A stretch of DNA of 64,000 nucleotides, from the NCBI RefSeq assembly GCF_014637725.1, contig NZ_BMFC01000001.1, positions 560,632 through 624,631 on the forward strand, read 5' to 3'. The DNA is from Marivita lacus (GTDB lineage: Bacteria; Pseudomonadota; Alphaproteobacteria; Rhodobacterales; Rhodobacteraceae). Positions 23,297-34,147 of the stretch are shown here, in pieces (positions within the stretch are counted from its first letter, which is position 1; each line of letters starts with the position of its first letter). The position numbers were made by a program, and so were the translations under genes. A model generated the notes under the pieces. It saw only the letters and a program-made list of their open reading frames with translations, searched no databases and was not told the origin of the DNA.

Positions 23297-24829
23297 TCAA
23301 CGCTCCTCGACCGGGGCAAGGACCGCCGAGATATACCCGGACCGGTCGAACAATTGCGCGGAGGTCTGTTCAAGATAGGAGGCAACCGGACCCGCAAAGA
23401 TCGACAACCCGACCAGCGCGGCCAGTGCCAGCATCACCGGAGTGACTTCCGCCGGAGTGGCGTGAGCAGGAGCGGTCGTGTGGCCGGCCTCAGACGCTGG
23501 CGCGTCGATGGCGGTGGATTTCCAGAAGAGCGCGCTGCCCGCGCGGGCAAAGCCGACAATTGTCAGGAGAGACCCTGCAAGGATGGCTGTCCACGCCCAG
23601 ACGATCACATCCGGCCCACGCAATGCATCAAGGACGAGCAGCTTGCCAAGGAACCCGCTGAGCGGCGGCATCCCGGCCATGGCGATCACTGATGCGAAGA
23701 AGATCGCGGCGAAAAGCCCGTTCTGAACGGTGGCGGCAGAGGGCGTGAGCGAGTCGCTGTTCCGGCGGCTGACCACCAGATCGGCGATCAGGAACAGGCA
23801 GGCCGCCGCGAAGGTCGAGTGGATCATGTAGTACAACGCCGCTGTCGTGGCGACGGGCGAAAAGACGGCAACCGCGACCAGCAGGGTGCCCATGGAACCG
23901 ATGACCGAAAAGCTGATCAACGGCATAAGGCGGCGTGCGCCCAGCACACCGAACGCACCCAGCGCGATGGTGACGATGGCGGCGGGGAACAGCCACGCGT
24001 CGATCATGCCCTCGGTGCCAGCAACACCGGGGCCGAACACGACGGTATGAACCCGCAGGATGGCATAGGCGCCGACCTTGGTCATGATCGCGAACAGCGC
24101 CGCGACCGGAGCAGGCGCGTTGGAATAGGTGGCGGGCAGCCAGAACTGCACCGGGAAGAGCGCCGCCTTGACGGCAAAGACGATCATCAAAAGCATCGCC
24201 GCGACGCGCACCAGCCCTGCCTCATCCGCCGGGATGTCGGAGATCTTGGCGGCAAGGTCGGCGATGTTCAGGGTGCCGGTGCTGGCATAGAGCGTGCCCA
24301 GCGCAAACAGGAACAGCGTGGAGCCAGCGAGGTTCATGACCACGTATTGCAAGCCTGCGCGCATCCGTTCACGGCCCCCCGAATGGATCATCAGGCCGTA
24401 GGATGCGATCAGCAGGATTTCGAAGAACACGAACAGGTTGAAGATGTCTCCGGTCAGGAACGCGCCGCAGATGCCCATGAGCTGAAACTGGAACAGCGCG
24501 TGGAAATGACGCCCGCGATTGTCCCACCCGGTTGCCATCGCGTGCAGAAGGACCATCAGCGCCAGCACCGCCGTCAACAGGATCATGAGCGCCGACAGCC
24601 GGTCCAGCACAAGGACAATGCCGAACGGCGCAGGCCAGTCGCCCAAGCGGTAGATATGCGTGGTGCCGTCCATCGCCATCGCGATCAGCACCATCGAGAT
24701 GGCCAGAAGCAGCACCGAGCCGACCATCGACGTGACGCGCGCCAGAACGATATCGTGGCGCATCATGAAACCGATGATCGGTGCGAGCAGTGCCGGGAGG
24801 ACAACGGGAAGAATGATCCAGTGGCTCAT
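23297..24829 (-). CDS. mrpD: Na+(K+)/H+ antiporter subunit D
   Basis: A 510-residue polytopic protein of about 14 membrane segments, homologous to the proton-pumping subunits of NADH dehydrogenase (NuoM/N). FNLFVFFEILLIASYGLM carries the conserved membrane Glu used in proton transfer, and VKAALFPVQFWLPATYSNAP has the conserved Lys. Its start overlaps the mrpC stop in the form ATGA. With subunit A it forms the antiport pathways that remove Na+ under saline or alkaline stress. Confidence 0.94.
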   Translation of the reverse strand: MSHWIILPVVLPALLAPIIGFMMRHDIVLARVTSMVGSVLLLAISMVLIAMAMDGTTHIYRLGDWPAPFGIVLVLDRLSALMILLTAVLALMVLLHAMATGWDNRGRHFHALFQFQLMGICGAFLTGDIFNLFVFFEILLIASYGLMIHSGGRERMRAGLQYVVMNLAGSTLFLFALGTLYASTGTLNIADLAAKISDIPADEAGLVRVAAMLLMIVFAVKAALFPVQFWLPATYSNAPAPVAALFAIMTKVGAYAILRVHTVVFGPGVAGTEGMIDAWLFPAAIVTIALGAFGVLGARRLMPLISFSVIGSMGTLLVAVAVFSPVATTAALYYMIHSTFAAACLFLIADLVVSRRNSDSLTPSAATVQNGLFAAIFFASVIAMAGMPPLSGFLGKLLVLDALRGPDVIVWAWTAILAGSLLTIVGFARAGSALFWKSTAIDAPASEAGHTTAPAHATPAEVTPVMLALAALVGLSIFAGPVASYLEQTSAQLFDRSGYISAVLAPVEER

Positions 24830-25179
24830 TTCGCGGCATCCTCGTCGGTGTCGGTCGGGTCAATGTCGATACGGTCGGTGTCGGATTCGAGAAATGCGCC
24901 AAGCGAGATCATCACCAGAACCGCCGTCATGCCGAAGGAGATCACGATTGCGGTGAGCACCAGCGCCTGTGGCAACGGGTCGGTATAGGTGGCCTCGCCA
25001 TATTTCGACAGGATCGGCGACATGTCGATCGCCAGACGACCGCTGGAGAACAGGAACACGTTCACCGCGTAGGACAGGAGCGCCAGACCGAGGATCACGG
25101 GGAATGTCCGCAACCGCAGCAGCAGGTAGACGCCGCCTGCAGTCATTGTCCCGATGGCGCTTGCAACCAGAAACTCCAT
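24826..25179 (-). CDS. mrpC: Na+(K+)/H+ antiporter subunit C
   Basis: A 117-residue protein homologous to NuoK, with three membrane segments: GGVYLLLRLRTFPVILGLAL, YAVNVFLFSSGRL, and PLPQALVLTAIVISFGMTA. The PQALVLTAIVI motif is the family hallmark. It ends in an acidic tail (DIDPTDTDEDAAK). One base separates it from the mrpA stop upstream and its stop overlaps mrpD. Everything is of normal length. Confidence 0.93.
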   Translation of the reverse strand: MEFLVASAIGTMTAGGVYLLLRLRTFPVILGLALLSYAVNVFLFSSGRLAIDMSPILSKYGEATYTDPLPQALVLTAIVISFGMTAVLVMISLGAFLESDTDRIDIDPTDTDEDAAK

Positions 25180-25180
25180 G

Positions 25181-28042
25181 TCAGCGCGCCTCCGAGTTGT
25201 CTTCGGCCCGACTGGAGGGATCGAAATCCATCGGGTCCACGTTCACTGTGGTGCCCGCATAGCGCGCGATGCGCGACAGGCTGTAGAGCATGAGCATGAC
25301 GGCACCCAGGACGGTCAGAAAGACCCCGAGATCAAAGAGCATGGCGGTGGCCAGCTCGAATTCCTCGATCGGGGGCAGATGGACATAGGTGTAGGAACTG
25401 GTGAGGAAGGGCGCGTCGAACACCCAGGCCCCTGCGCCGGTGACACCGGCGATGATGACGCCAAAGCCGATCAGCGTGTGATATTCGATGCGTTGACGAT
25501 CCTGCGTCCAGGCAAAACCCGAAGCCATGTATTGCATCAAAAGGGCAATCGCGACGACCAGTCCCGCCACGAAACCGCCGCCCGGCTGGTTGTGGCCCCG
25601 CAGAAAGATGTAGATGCCGACCATGAGCGCAATCGGCATCAGCACGCGGGTGACAACGACCATCATGAGCGGGTGACGGTCCTTGGAGCGATCATTTGCA
25701 TAATTGGCATTGCGCAGGCGACGCGCCGCCGGTCCTTCGAGAAGGGACTGCATCAGCGCGTAGATCAGCATGCCCGCGATCCCGAGAACGATGATTTCGC
25801 CGTAGGTGTCGTAACCCCGGAAATCCACAAGGATCACGTTCACCACGTTGGTGCCGCCGCCGCCTTCGTAGCTGTTGGCGATGTGGTAGGACGAGATCGT
25901 CGAGACATCGCGTTGCATGAAGGCGAAGGCCAGACCACCGACGCCCGCCCCTGCCGTGACCGCGATGATCCCGTCGCGGATCTTGAGCGACAAGGGGCTT
26001 TCCTTCGGTGTTTCCTTGGGCAGGAAATGCAGGGCCAGCAACAGCAGCATGATCGTGACGGTTTCCACCGAGATCTGCGTCAGGGCAAGGTCGGGCGCGG
26101 ACATGTACACAAAGCCCGCTGAAATCGACAGGCCGATGATCCCGATCAGGACAAGCGCCCGGAAGCGGTGATGGTGCATGGTCACGACGGATATCGTGGC
26201 GACGACCAGCATCACCCAGCCCACGGCGATGATCGCGGGCACAGGCAGCATGTCGCGCGTGGGTTCCGACAGACCGCCACCTGCAAAGGCGATGGCACCA
26301 AGGGCAACGGAACTGACGGTGAAGATGGCAAGGTAGCGGCTGATCGCGCCGTTATGCGTGACTTCGGTCACGCTCCGGGTCATGGCGACGCACGCCGCGA
26401 TCAGGCGGTCGAAGATCGCCTTGGCCTCGGGACGCGGTGCCTTGATCCAGGCCTTGTCCAACGGCGCGTGCAGCATCAGCAGGACCGCACCGCCGACGAC
26501 CGCGATCACCGACATGTAAAGCGCAGGCGTGACGCCGTGCCAGATTTTCAGGTGCGGATCGAGGTCGGCCCCGGTCACGGCGCTCGCCGCGGCGGCGACG
26601 ATGCCATCGGCGAGGAATGGCATGACACCGATCAGCACAACCAGAATCACGAGCAGCGCAGGCGCGGCCCAAAGACCAAAGGGGGGATCATGCGGCTTGG
26701 CGGGATAATCGTCGCGCACCGGGCCGAGGAAAACGTGTTTGATGAAGCGCAGGGAATAGGCAACCGAGAGCAGCGCGCCGATGGTGGCCATCACCGGAAC
26801 CGCATAGTGGCTGGCCGCCCAGGAGGTGTGGGACGCTTCCTCAAGCATCATTTCTTTCGACAGGAACCCGTTGAACAGCGGAATCCCCGCCATCGACAGA
26901 GCCGCAACCGTCCCGATCACAAAGGTGATCGGCATCAGATGGCGCAACCCGCCCAGCCGCTTGATGTCTCGGGTGTGGGTTTCGTGGTCGATGATCCCGG
27001 CGGTCATGAAGAGCGCCGCCTTGAAGGTCAGGTGGTTGATGATGTGGAACACCGCCGCAACCGCCGCCGCTTCGGTGCCGAAGCCCAGAAGCATGGTCAG
27101 CAGGCCCAGATGGCTGACGGTCGAAAAGGCCAGAAGCGCCTTCAGGTCATCCTTGAAGAGCGCGATCAGCGCACCCAGCACCATCGTGATCAACCCAGTG
27201 GTCGCCACGATGTAGAACCACGCATCGGTGCCCGACAGCACCGGCCACATGCGGGCCATCAGGAACACACCCGCTTTGACCATTGTGGCGGAGTGCAGGT
27301 AGGCCGACACCGGCGTCGGTGCGGCCATGGCGTGGGGCAACCAGAAATGGAACGGGAATTGCGCCGATTTGGTGAACGCGCCGAGCAGGATCAGAATAAG
27401 TGCGGGCAGGTACCATTCGGACGCGCGGATCGCGTCACCCGCTTGCAGGATGTCGGTCAGGTTGTAGCTGCCTGCAATGTTTCCGAGGATCAGCATCCCG
27501 CCGATCATCGCGAGGCCACCCGCACCCGTCACGGTCAACGCCATGCGCGCGCCCTGACGGCCTTCGGGCAGGTGTTTCCAATAGCCGATCAGCAGGAACG
27601 AGGACAGCGATGTCAGTTCCCAGAACACGAGCAGCAACAAAATGTTGTCGGAAATCACGATCCCGAGCATCGCGCCCTGGAAGAGCAGCAGGTAGGTGTA
27701 GAACTGTCCCACAGGGTCGTCGCCAGACAGGTAGAACCGGGCATAGAGCGTGATCAGAAGCCCGACGCCAAGGATCATGCAGGCAAAGAGCAGCCCAAGC
27801 CCGTCGAGGAAAAACGACACGGACAGGCCCAGTTGAGGCAGCCACATGACCTCGGCCTGAATGACCTCGCCGTTCAGCACGGCGGGGGCGTAGGTGAGCA
27901 GCAGGATCAGGGCAATCGCGGTCGGTGCCGCTGTAAAACTTGCACATGCATTGCGCCCGGCACGAATCATGAGACCGGGCACGAGGGCGCCAACGAAGGG
28001 GAGCAGAGCGATGAGGAAGAGAACGTTGCCCGATGTGTTCAT
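25181..28042 (-). CDS. mrpA: Na+(K+)/H+ antiporter, fused subunits A and B
   Basis: A 953-residue, about 20-segment membrane protein. Residues 1 to about 780 are MrpA (NuoL-like), with LVFWELTSLSSFLLIGYW carrying the proton-path Glu, and GAFTKSAQFPFHFWLPHAM and HSATMVKAGVF carrying conserved Lys. The C-terminal part (RGHNQPGGGFVAGLVVAIAL; AMLFDLGVFLTVLGAVM) is the MrpB domain, fused as in group 2 Mrp/Pha operons of rhizobia and relatives. The frame runs to 28126, but ATG 28042 is the natural start, with GGATT upstream as a weak ribosome site. First gene of the mrp operon. Confidence 0.93.
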   Translation of the reverse strand: MNTSGNVLFLIALLPFVGALVPGLMIRAGRNACASFTAAPTAIALILLLTYAPAVLNGEVIQAEVMWLPQLGLSVSFFLDGLGLLFACMILGVGLLITLYARFYLSGDDPVGQFYTYLLLFQGAMLGIVISDNILLLLVFWELTSLSSFLLIGYWKHLPEGRQGARMALTVTGAGGLAMIGGMLILGNIAGSYNLTDILQAGDAIRASEWYLPALILILLGAFTKSAQFPFHFWLPHAMAAPTPVSAYLHSATMVKAGVFLMARMWPVLSGTDAWFYIVATTGLITMVLGALIALFKDDLKALLAFSTVSHLGLLTMLLGFGTEAAAVAAVFHIINHLTFKAALFMTAGIIDHETHTRDIKRLGGLRHLMPITFVIGTVAALSMAGIPLFNGFLSKEMMLEEASHTSWAASHYAVPVMATIGALLSVAYSLRFIKHVFLGPVRDDYPAKPHDPPFGLWAAPALLVILVVLIGVMPFLADGIVAAAASAVTGADLDPHLKIWHGVTPALYMSVIAVVGGAVLLMLHAPLDKAWIKAPRPEAKAIFDRLIAACVAMTRSVTEVTHNGAISRYLAIFTVSSVALGAIAFAGGGLSEPTRDMLPVPAIIAVGWVMLVVATISVVTMHHHRFRALVLIGIIGLSISAGFVYMSAPDLALTQISVETVTIMLLLLALHFLPKETPKESPLSLKIRDGIIAVTAGAGVGGLAFAFMQRDVSTISSYHIANSYEGGGGTNVVNVILVDFRGYDTYGEIIVLGIAGMLIYALMQSLLEGPAARRLRNANYANDRSKDRHPLMMVVVTRVLMPIALMVGIYIFLRGHNQPGGGFVAGLVVAIALLMQYMASGFAWTQDRQRIEYHTLIGFGVIIAGVTGAGAWVFDAPFLTSSYTYVHLPPIEEFELATAMLFDLGVFLTVLGAVMLMLYSLSRIARYAGTTVNVDPMDFDPSSRAEDNSEAR

Positions 28043-28347
28043 ATCAACAGTTAATCCAACCCTGAATGCCTCGAAGCGGCATATCTCTAAAAGTAGAGGA
28101 TGTAAAAGCCCCGGAGCGTGATGCACATGTCATGCCAGCCAGGTGACCTGGGACGAACCACGACCTCTGTGTCTGATTTCGTCCGTTCGGGTCGGAAGTT
28201 TAGCTTTGGCAAAGACAAACCCGGCATGTCACCGGGAAAGCACAGATGACCAAAGGGTAGGCTCTTTCGCGGAGCCGTCCAACCAAGCGACCGCTGGCGG
28301 CACCAAAGATAGGACGCGGATGATCCGTTCGACACGGGCTGGTATCC
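28043..28347. other. Non-coding region upstream of mrpA
   Basis: About 300 bp with no supported gene. On the minus strand it should hold the mrp promoter. I see a 5-bp inverted repeat, CTCTA and TAGAG, at about 28085-28099 but no convincing -35/-10 pair. The right part abuts the histidine-kinase fragment; reading frames here in both directions show no recognisable domain. Confidence 0.4.
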
Positions 28348-28653
28348 TTGCACGCGATCAAGTTCTCGCCTGCGGGCGGCACTGTCGGAATTCAGGCGCA
28401 GGCGATGGGAGAGGATCAGGTCGAAATCGTGTTCAGGGATAACGGTCCGGGCTTTCCCGAAGGCACCGCAGACGTGGCCTTTGTCGCGTTTGAAAGGCTG
28501 GGCCACGAGACCGGGACAAAATCGGGTGTGGGTGTCGGGCTGTCGCTGGCTCAGAAATTCGCCGAAGCGATGGGCGGCCGGATCAGAATAGATGAAACCC
28601 TGCGGTCCGGGGCGAAGGTTTCGCTCATTCTGCCACTGTCACTGCCGGAGTAA
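28348..28653 (+). pseudogene. Fragment of a sensor histidine kinase (ATPase domain only)
   Basis: A 101-residue frame matching the C-terminal ATP-binding part of a sensor kinase: AIKFSPAGGTV (N-box), VEIVFRDNGPGFP (G1), and SGVGVGLSLAQKFAEAMGG (G2), ending GAKVSLILPL. The membrane, sensory and His-phosphorylation parts are absent; a stop codon lies in frame at 28321 and I recognise no kinase sequence before it. The only initiation codon near the left end is TTG, and the usual Asn of the N-box (normally LNAIKFSP) is His. It ends about 65 bp from katG in convergent orientation. Most likely a decayed remnant. Confidence 0.75.
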
Positions 28654-28677
28654 CCACACAGCGGAACGGGTAAAAAG

Positions 28678-28710
28678 GACCTCCCGGGCGCGCGTGGCGC
28701 CCGGGAGGTC
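28678..28710 (-). terminator. Rho-independent terminator of katG
   Basis: A perfect 14-bp GC-rich stem (28678-28691 with 28697-28710) and 5-base loop, followed on the minus strand by CTTTTTA. It begins 10 bp after the katG stop. It also faces the kinase fragment on the other strand, where the tail would be T-poor. Confidence 0.9.
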
Positions 28711-28719
28711 ATGTCAGGT

Positions 28720-30942
<2,223 letters not shown>

Positions 30943-30943
30943 C

Positions 30944-30956
30944 TAGAATGGTTCTA
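30944..30956. promoter_or_regulatory. Inverted repeat upstream of katG
   Basis: TAGAA, three bases, TTCTA, 47 bp upstream of the katG start in the divergent katG-oxyR region. It may belong to the katG promoter or be one half of an OxyR contact region. Symmetry is seen; function inferred. Confidence 0.35.
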
Positions 30957-30975
30957 ACCACGTGGATCAATAATT

Positions 30976-30985
30976 TCCAATTGGA
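30976..30985. promoter_or_regulatory. Palindrome in the katG-oxyR intergenic region
   Basis: TCCAATTGGA, a perfect 10-bp palindrome, about 80 bp from katG and 30 bp from oxyR. OxyR contacts extended dyads in the region between itself and its target, so this is a candidate site for activation of katG and autoregulation. Confidence 0.4.
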
Positions 30986-31014
30986 TATTCAAAAAGAAAT
31001 GATAAGTTTTCCAA

Positions 31015-31914
31015 ATGATAGGACTGACCATCAAGCAGCTCAGATATTTCGACGCGCTGGCGCGGCATCTGCATTTCGGGCGTGCTGCCGAGGCCTGTAC
31101 GATCTCGCAACCGGCACTGTCGTTGCAGATCAAGGAGTTGGAAAACATGGCCGGGGCCATGTTGGTCGAACGCGGTGCGCGGACCTTGCGTCTGACCCCT
31201 ATCGGCGAGGATTTTGTCATCAAGGCGCGGCAGGTCTTGCTGGCCATCGACGAGCTGGAAGACCTGATGCGCGTGTCCCAAGGCCCGTTCGCCGGACGCT
31301 TTCGGCTTGGGGTGATTCCGACCGTGGCGCCGTATCTGCTGCCCGATACGATCACTGCACTGACCGGCCGCTTTCCGGATATCGACCTCGAGCTGAGGGA
31401 ATCGGTCACGAAGTCGCTGGTGGCCGATTTGTTGGACTCACGGTTGGATGCGGCTATCGTCGCGCTGCCGATTTCGGAACCCGCGCTGCGGGAGTTCGCG
31501 CTGTTCCAGGAGGATTTCGTTCTGGTGCGCCCGCGCAAGGACGATGGCAAACCCGTTCCAAGCCCGGACATGCTCAAATCCATGCGACTTCTGCTGTTGG
31601 AAGAGGGGCATTGCTTTCGCGATCAGGCGCTGTCGTTCTGCGAAATCACCAAGACCCAGCCGCGCCAGTTGATGGAGGGCAGTTCCCTGTCGACGCTGGT
31701 GCAGATGGTCGGGGCAGGCATGGGGGTCACGCTGATCCCCGAAATGGCTGTTGCGCTTGAGACGCGCAATGCGAACGTGTCGGTGGTGACCTTTGATCGG
31801 CCGAAGCCCAATCGCACTATTGGCATGGTCTGGCGCAAATCGAACCCATTGGCGGATCACCTCATGGAGGTCGGGGCGATCGTGCGCGGCGTCGGGCAGA
31901 GGAGTGATCCCTGA
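31015..31914 (+). CDS. oxyR: Hydrogen-peroxide sensing LysR regulator OxyR
   Basis: A 299-residue LysR-type regulator. The N-terminal helix-turn-helix includes HLHFGRAAEACTISQPALSL. The redox centre is exact: Cys200 in EEGHCFRDQ and Cys209 in LSFCE, the same spacing as Cys199 and Cys208 of E. coli OxyR, which form a disulfide on peroxide exposure. Divergent from katG, its classic target. I see only a weak ribosome site before the ATG at 31015, and no better start. Activation of katG is inferred from family and position. Confidence 0.93.
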   Translation: MIGLTIKQLRYFDALARHLHFGRAAEACTISQPALSLQIKELENMAGAMLVERGARTLRLTPIGEDFVIKARQVLLAIDELEDLMRVSQGPFAGRFRLGVIPTVAPYLLPDTITALTGRFPDIDLELRESVTKSLVADLLDSRLDAAIVALPISEPALREFALFQEDFVLVRPRKDDGKPVPSPDMLKSMRLLLLEEGHCFRDQALSFCEITKTQPRQLMEGSSLSTLVQMVGAGMGVTLIPEMAVALETRNANVSVVTFDRPKPNRTIGMVWRKSNPLADHLMEVGAIVRGVGQRSDP

Positions 31915-32012
31915 AACCGCCCCCTGAAGCAATAATGACTCACTTTTGGAAAAAGCGGGGGCCTAACCCGCGTTAAGTTGCGAGAAAGAAAATTGTGCTA
32001 CACGCTCAAATT

Positions 32013-32480
32013 ATGGGCGTTTTGAAAACTTTCGGATATGCCACCTTGGTCACCTGTCTCGCCGCCACGGCTGCGATACCTGACCAAGACCTTTTGCACC
32101 GCGTGACCGCTTGTGTGGGCCGCATGTCGGCGCAGATCGAACATCACTGGCTGATGTCCGACCAGCCCACGGCACAGGTCGAAACCCGGCGCGACCACCT
32201 TGAAGACATTCTTGACGCCCTGACCTCTGCTGAAGAGGCGACCCGCATCCTTGCCGAACGCATCGAGGCCAAGGTCGCGCATGCCTCTCTTTTGACCCAA
32301 GCGGCGTTTTCCCAAGACCCGCGACGGGCTTCATGGGCGGAAAAACGGGCGGAACAGGAACTGGCCCATTGCCGCTCCATATTGCTGCACCCCGCGCCGG
32401 AAGGTGCTGCTACGCCAGACAACGCCCATGATTCCGACCTGAACCGCGTGAATCAGGAGGCATGGCACGCCTCGCAATAG
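32013..32480 (+). CDS. Hypothetical exported protein upstream of urtA
   Basis: About 155 residues, not recognised. The N-terminus (MGVLKTFGYATLVTCLAATAAIP) looks like a short signal peptide or membrane anchor, and the rest is charged and probably helical (RRDHLEDILDALTSAEEATRILAERIEAK), with two further Cys residues. The frame begins at GTG 31995; ATG 32013 is the more natural start because the hydrophobic segment follows it. It is on the same strand as urtA but about 300 bp away, so it need not be part of that operon. A small periplasmic helical protein is the only description the sequence supports. Confidence 0.5.
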   Translation: MGVLKTFGYATLVTCLAATAAIPDQDLLHRVTACVGRMSAQIEHHWLMSDQPTAQVETRRDHLEDILDALTSAEEATRILAERIEAKVAHASLLTQAAFSQDPRRASWAEKRAEQELAHCRSILLHPAPEGAATPDNAHDSDLNRVNQEAWHASQ

Positions 32481-32499
32481 CGACCTTGCTCATGGCTTT

Positions 32500-32546
32500 T
32501 GCACAAATATCAGACGAAGGTAAAAAATCCGCCTAAAATTTGTGCA
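32500..32546. promoter_or_regulatory. Inverted repeat with 9-bp arms upstream of urtA
   Basis: TGCACAAAT (32500-32508) and ATTTGTGCA (32538-32546) are perfect inverted arms separated by 29 bases, about 230 bp upstream of urtA. The TGCAC half-sites resemble those bound by the nitrogen regulator NtrC, and urea transport is commonly nitrogen-controlled. The wide spacer would place two dimers or a loop rather than one classic site. Assignment inferred. Confidence 0.4.
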
Positions 32547-32776
32547 TCTGGGTCGGCAATCGCTAACAAGATCAACGACGTATTTCCCGACCTGAACATC
32601 TGCGGCCTAGATACCGGCGGCTGATGCGCGACATCAGCTGATCACGTGCGATGAAGCCGGCCGTTCAACTCCAGGCTCCACCGCACTCCGCAATAGACTT
32701 GCGTTTGCGATACCTGGGGCCTTGCTCTGCTCTTGGCAACCTTCGCGGCGCAGAACGTACAGAGGACGTTTGCATA

Positions 32777-34063
32777 ATGTCGATGAAATTTCTCAGCACA
32801 ACAGCAGCTGCCGCACTACTGGTTTCCACGCTTCCTGCTCTCGCACAGGATGTCACCTGCCCGATCAAGGTGGGTGTCCTGCATTCCCTGTCAGGCACGA
32901 TGGCGATTTCCGAGACGACCCTGAAAGACACGATGGAAATGCTTGTCGAAATCCAGAACGACAAGGGTGGTCTTCTGGGCTGCGAGCTCGAGGCGGTTGT
33001 CGTTGACCCTGCCTCCGACTGGCCGCTTTTCGCGGAAAAGGCCCGCGAGCTTCTGACCGTTCAGAACGTGGATGTGATGTTCGGCTCCTGGACCTCGGTC
33101 AGCCGCAAATCCGCGTTGCCGGTTCTGGAAGAACTCAATGGCCTGATGTTCTACCCGGTCCAGTATGAAGGCGAAGAAAGCTCCAAGAACGTGTTCTACA
33201 CGGGCGCCGCGCCGAACCAGCAGGCCATCCCGGCCACGGATTACTTCCTCGAGGAACTGGGCGTCGAGAAATTCGCGCTTCTGGGCACCGACTATGTCTA
33301 TCCGCGCACAACGAACAACATTCTTGAAGCCTACCTGAAGGACAAGGGCATCGCGGAAGAGGACATCTTCGTGAACTACACCCCCTTCGGTCATTCCGAC
33401 TGGTCCAAGATCGTCGCTGACGTCGTGGCGCTGGGTGCTGATGGCAAGAAGGTCGGCGTGATCTCGACCATCAATGGCGACGCCAATATCGGTTTCTACA
33501 AGGAACTCGCGGCCGCTGGCATTTCGGCAGATGACATCCCTGTCGTTGCGTTCTCGGTCGGTGAGGAAGAACTGTCCGGCCTGGACACAAGCAACCTCGT
33601 TGGCCACCTTGCCGCCTGGAACTATTTCCAGTCCGCAGACACACCGGCCAACGAAGAATGGGTCACCGCGTGGAAAGCCCGCATGGGTGAAGAGCGTGTG
33701 ACCAATGACCCGATGGAAGCGCATTACATCGGGTTCAACATGTGGGTGAACGCGGTCACCGCTGCAGGCACCACCGATGTGGATGCCGTTCGTACCGCGA
33801 TGTACGGGCAGGAATTCCCGAACCTGACCGGTGGAACGGCTGTGATGTTGCCGAACCATCACCTGACAAAGCCGGTTCTGATCGGCGAGATCCAGGCCGA
33901 CGGCCAGTTTGACATCGTCAGCCAGACCGATCCGGTACCGGGTGACGCCTGGACCGACTTCCTGCCGGAATCGGCAGTTCTCAAGTCGGATTGGAAAGAC
34001 CTTGGCTGCGGTATGTACAACACCGCGACATCGACCTGCGTTCAGATCAAGTCGAACTACTAA
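32777..34063 (+). CDS. urtA: Urea ABC transporter substrate-binding protein
   Basis: A 428-residue periplasmic receptor with a signal peptide (MSMKFLSTTAAAALLVSTLPALAQ). The mature part contains PIKVGVLHSLSGTMAISE, FGSWTSVSRKSALPVLEE, YPVQYEGEESSKNVFYTG and GTDYVYPRTTNNILE, all typical of UrtA in the hydrophobic-amino-acid-transporter family. The frame is open upstream to 32651, but ATG 32777 directly precedes the signal peptide and AGGA lies upstream. About 85 bp separate it from urtB. It captures urea at low concentration for the four-protein transporter that follows. Confidence 0.95.
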   Translation: MSMKFLSTTAAAALLVSTLPALAQDVTCPIKVGVLHSLSGTMAISETTLKDTMEMLVEIQNDKGGLLGCELEAVVVDPASDWPLFAEKARELLTVQNVDVMFGSWTSVSRKSALPVLEELNGLMFYPVQYEGEESSKNVFYTGAAPNQQAIPATDYFLEELGVEKFALLGTDYVYPRTTNNILEAYLKDKGIAEEDIFVNYTPFGHSDWSKIVADVVALGADGKKVGVISTINGDANIGFYKELAAAGISADDIPVVAFSVGEEELSGLDTSNLVGHLAAWNYFQSADTPANEEWVTAWKARMGEERVTNDPMEAHYIGFNMWVNAVTAAGTTDVDAVRTAMYGQEFPNLTGGTAVMLPNHHLTKPVLIGEIQADGQFDIVSQTDPVPGDAWTDFLPESAVLKSDWKDLGCGMYNTATSTCVQIKSNY

Positions 34064-34147
34064 GCCCATGAGCGGTGCGTGGGAAACCACGCACCCTACC
34101 CCTACCGTAGCGTCTGCGCGCGCGGACAAAGGACGACGGATATCTCA

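Noticed and set aside
26168-28054. A 628-codon plus-strand frame rich in His, Arg, Gln and Asp
   Set aside because: It is the complement of the fused MrpA/B gene; its composition is what antisense membrane-protein codons give.
31956-31973. A terminator after oxyR (GCGGG/CCCGC)
   Set aside because: Only a 5-bp stem and no T run; too weak to list.
32461-32520. A possible sigma-54 promoter (TGGCACG) upstream of urtA
   Set aside because: The GG and GC elements are 8 bases apart instead of 10, and it overlaps the end of the preceding gene.
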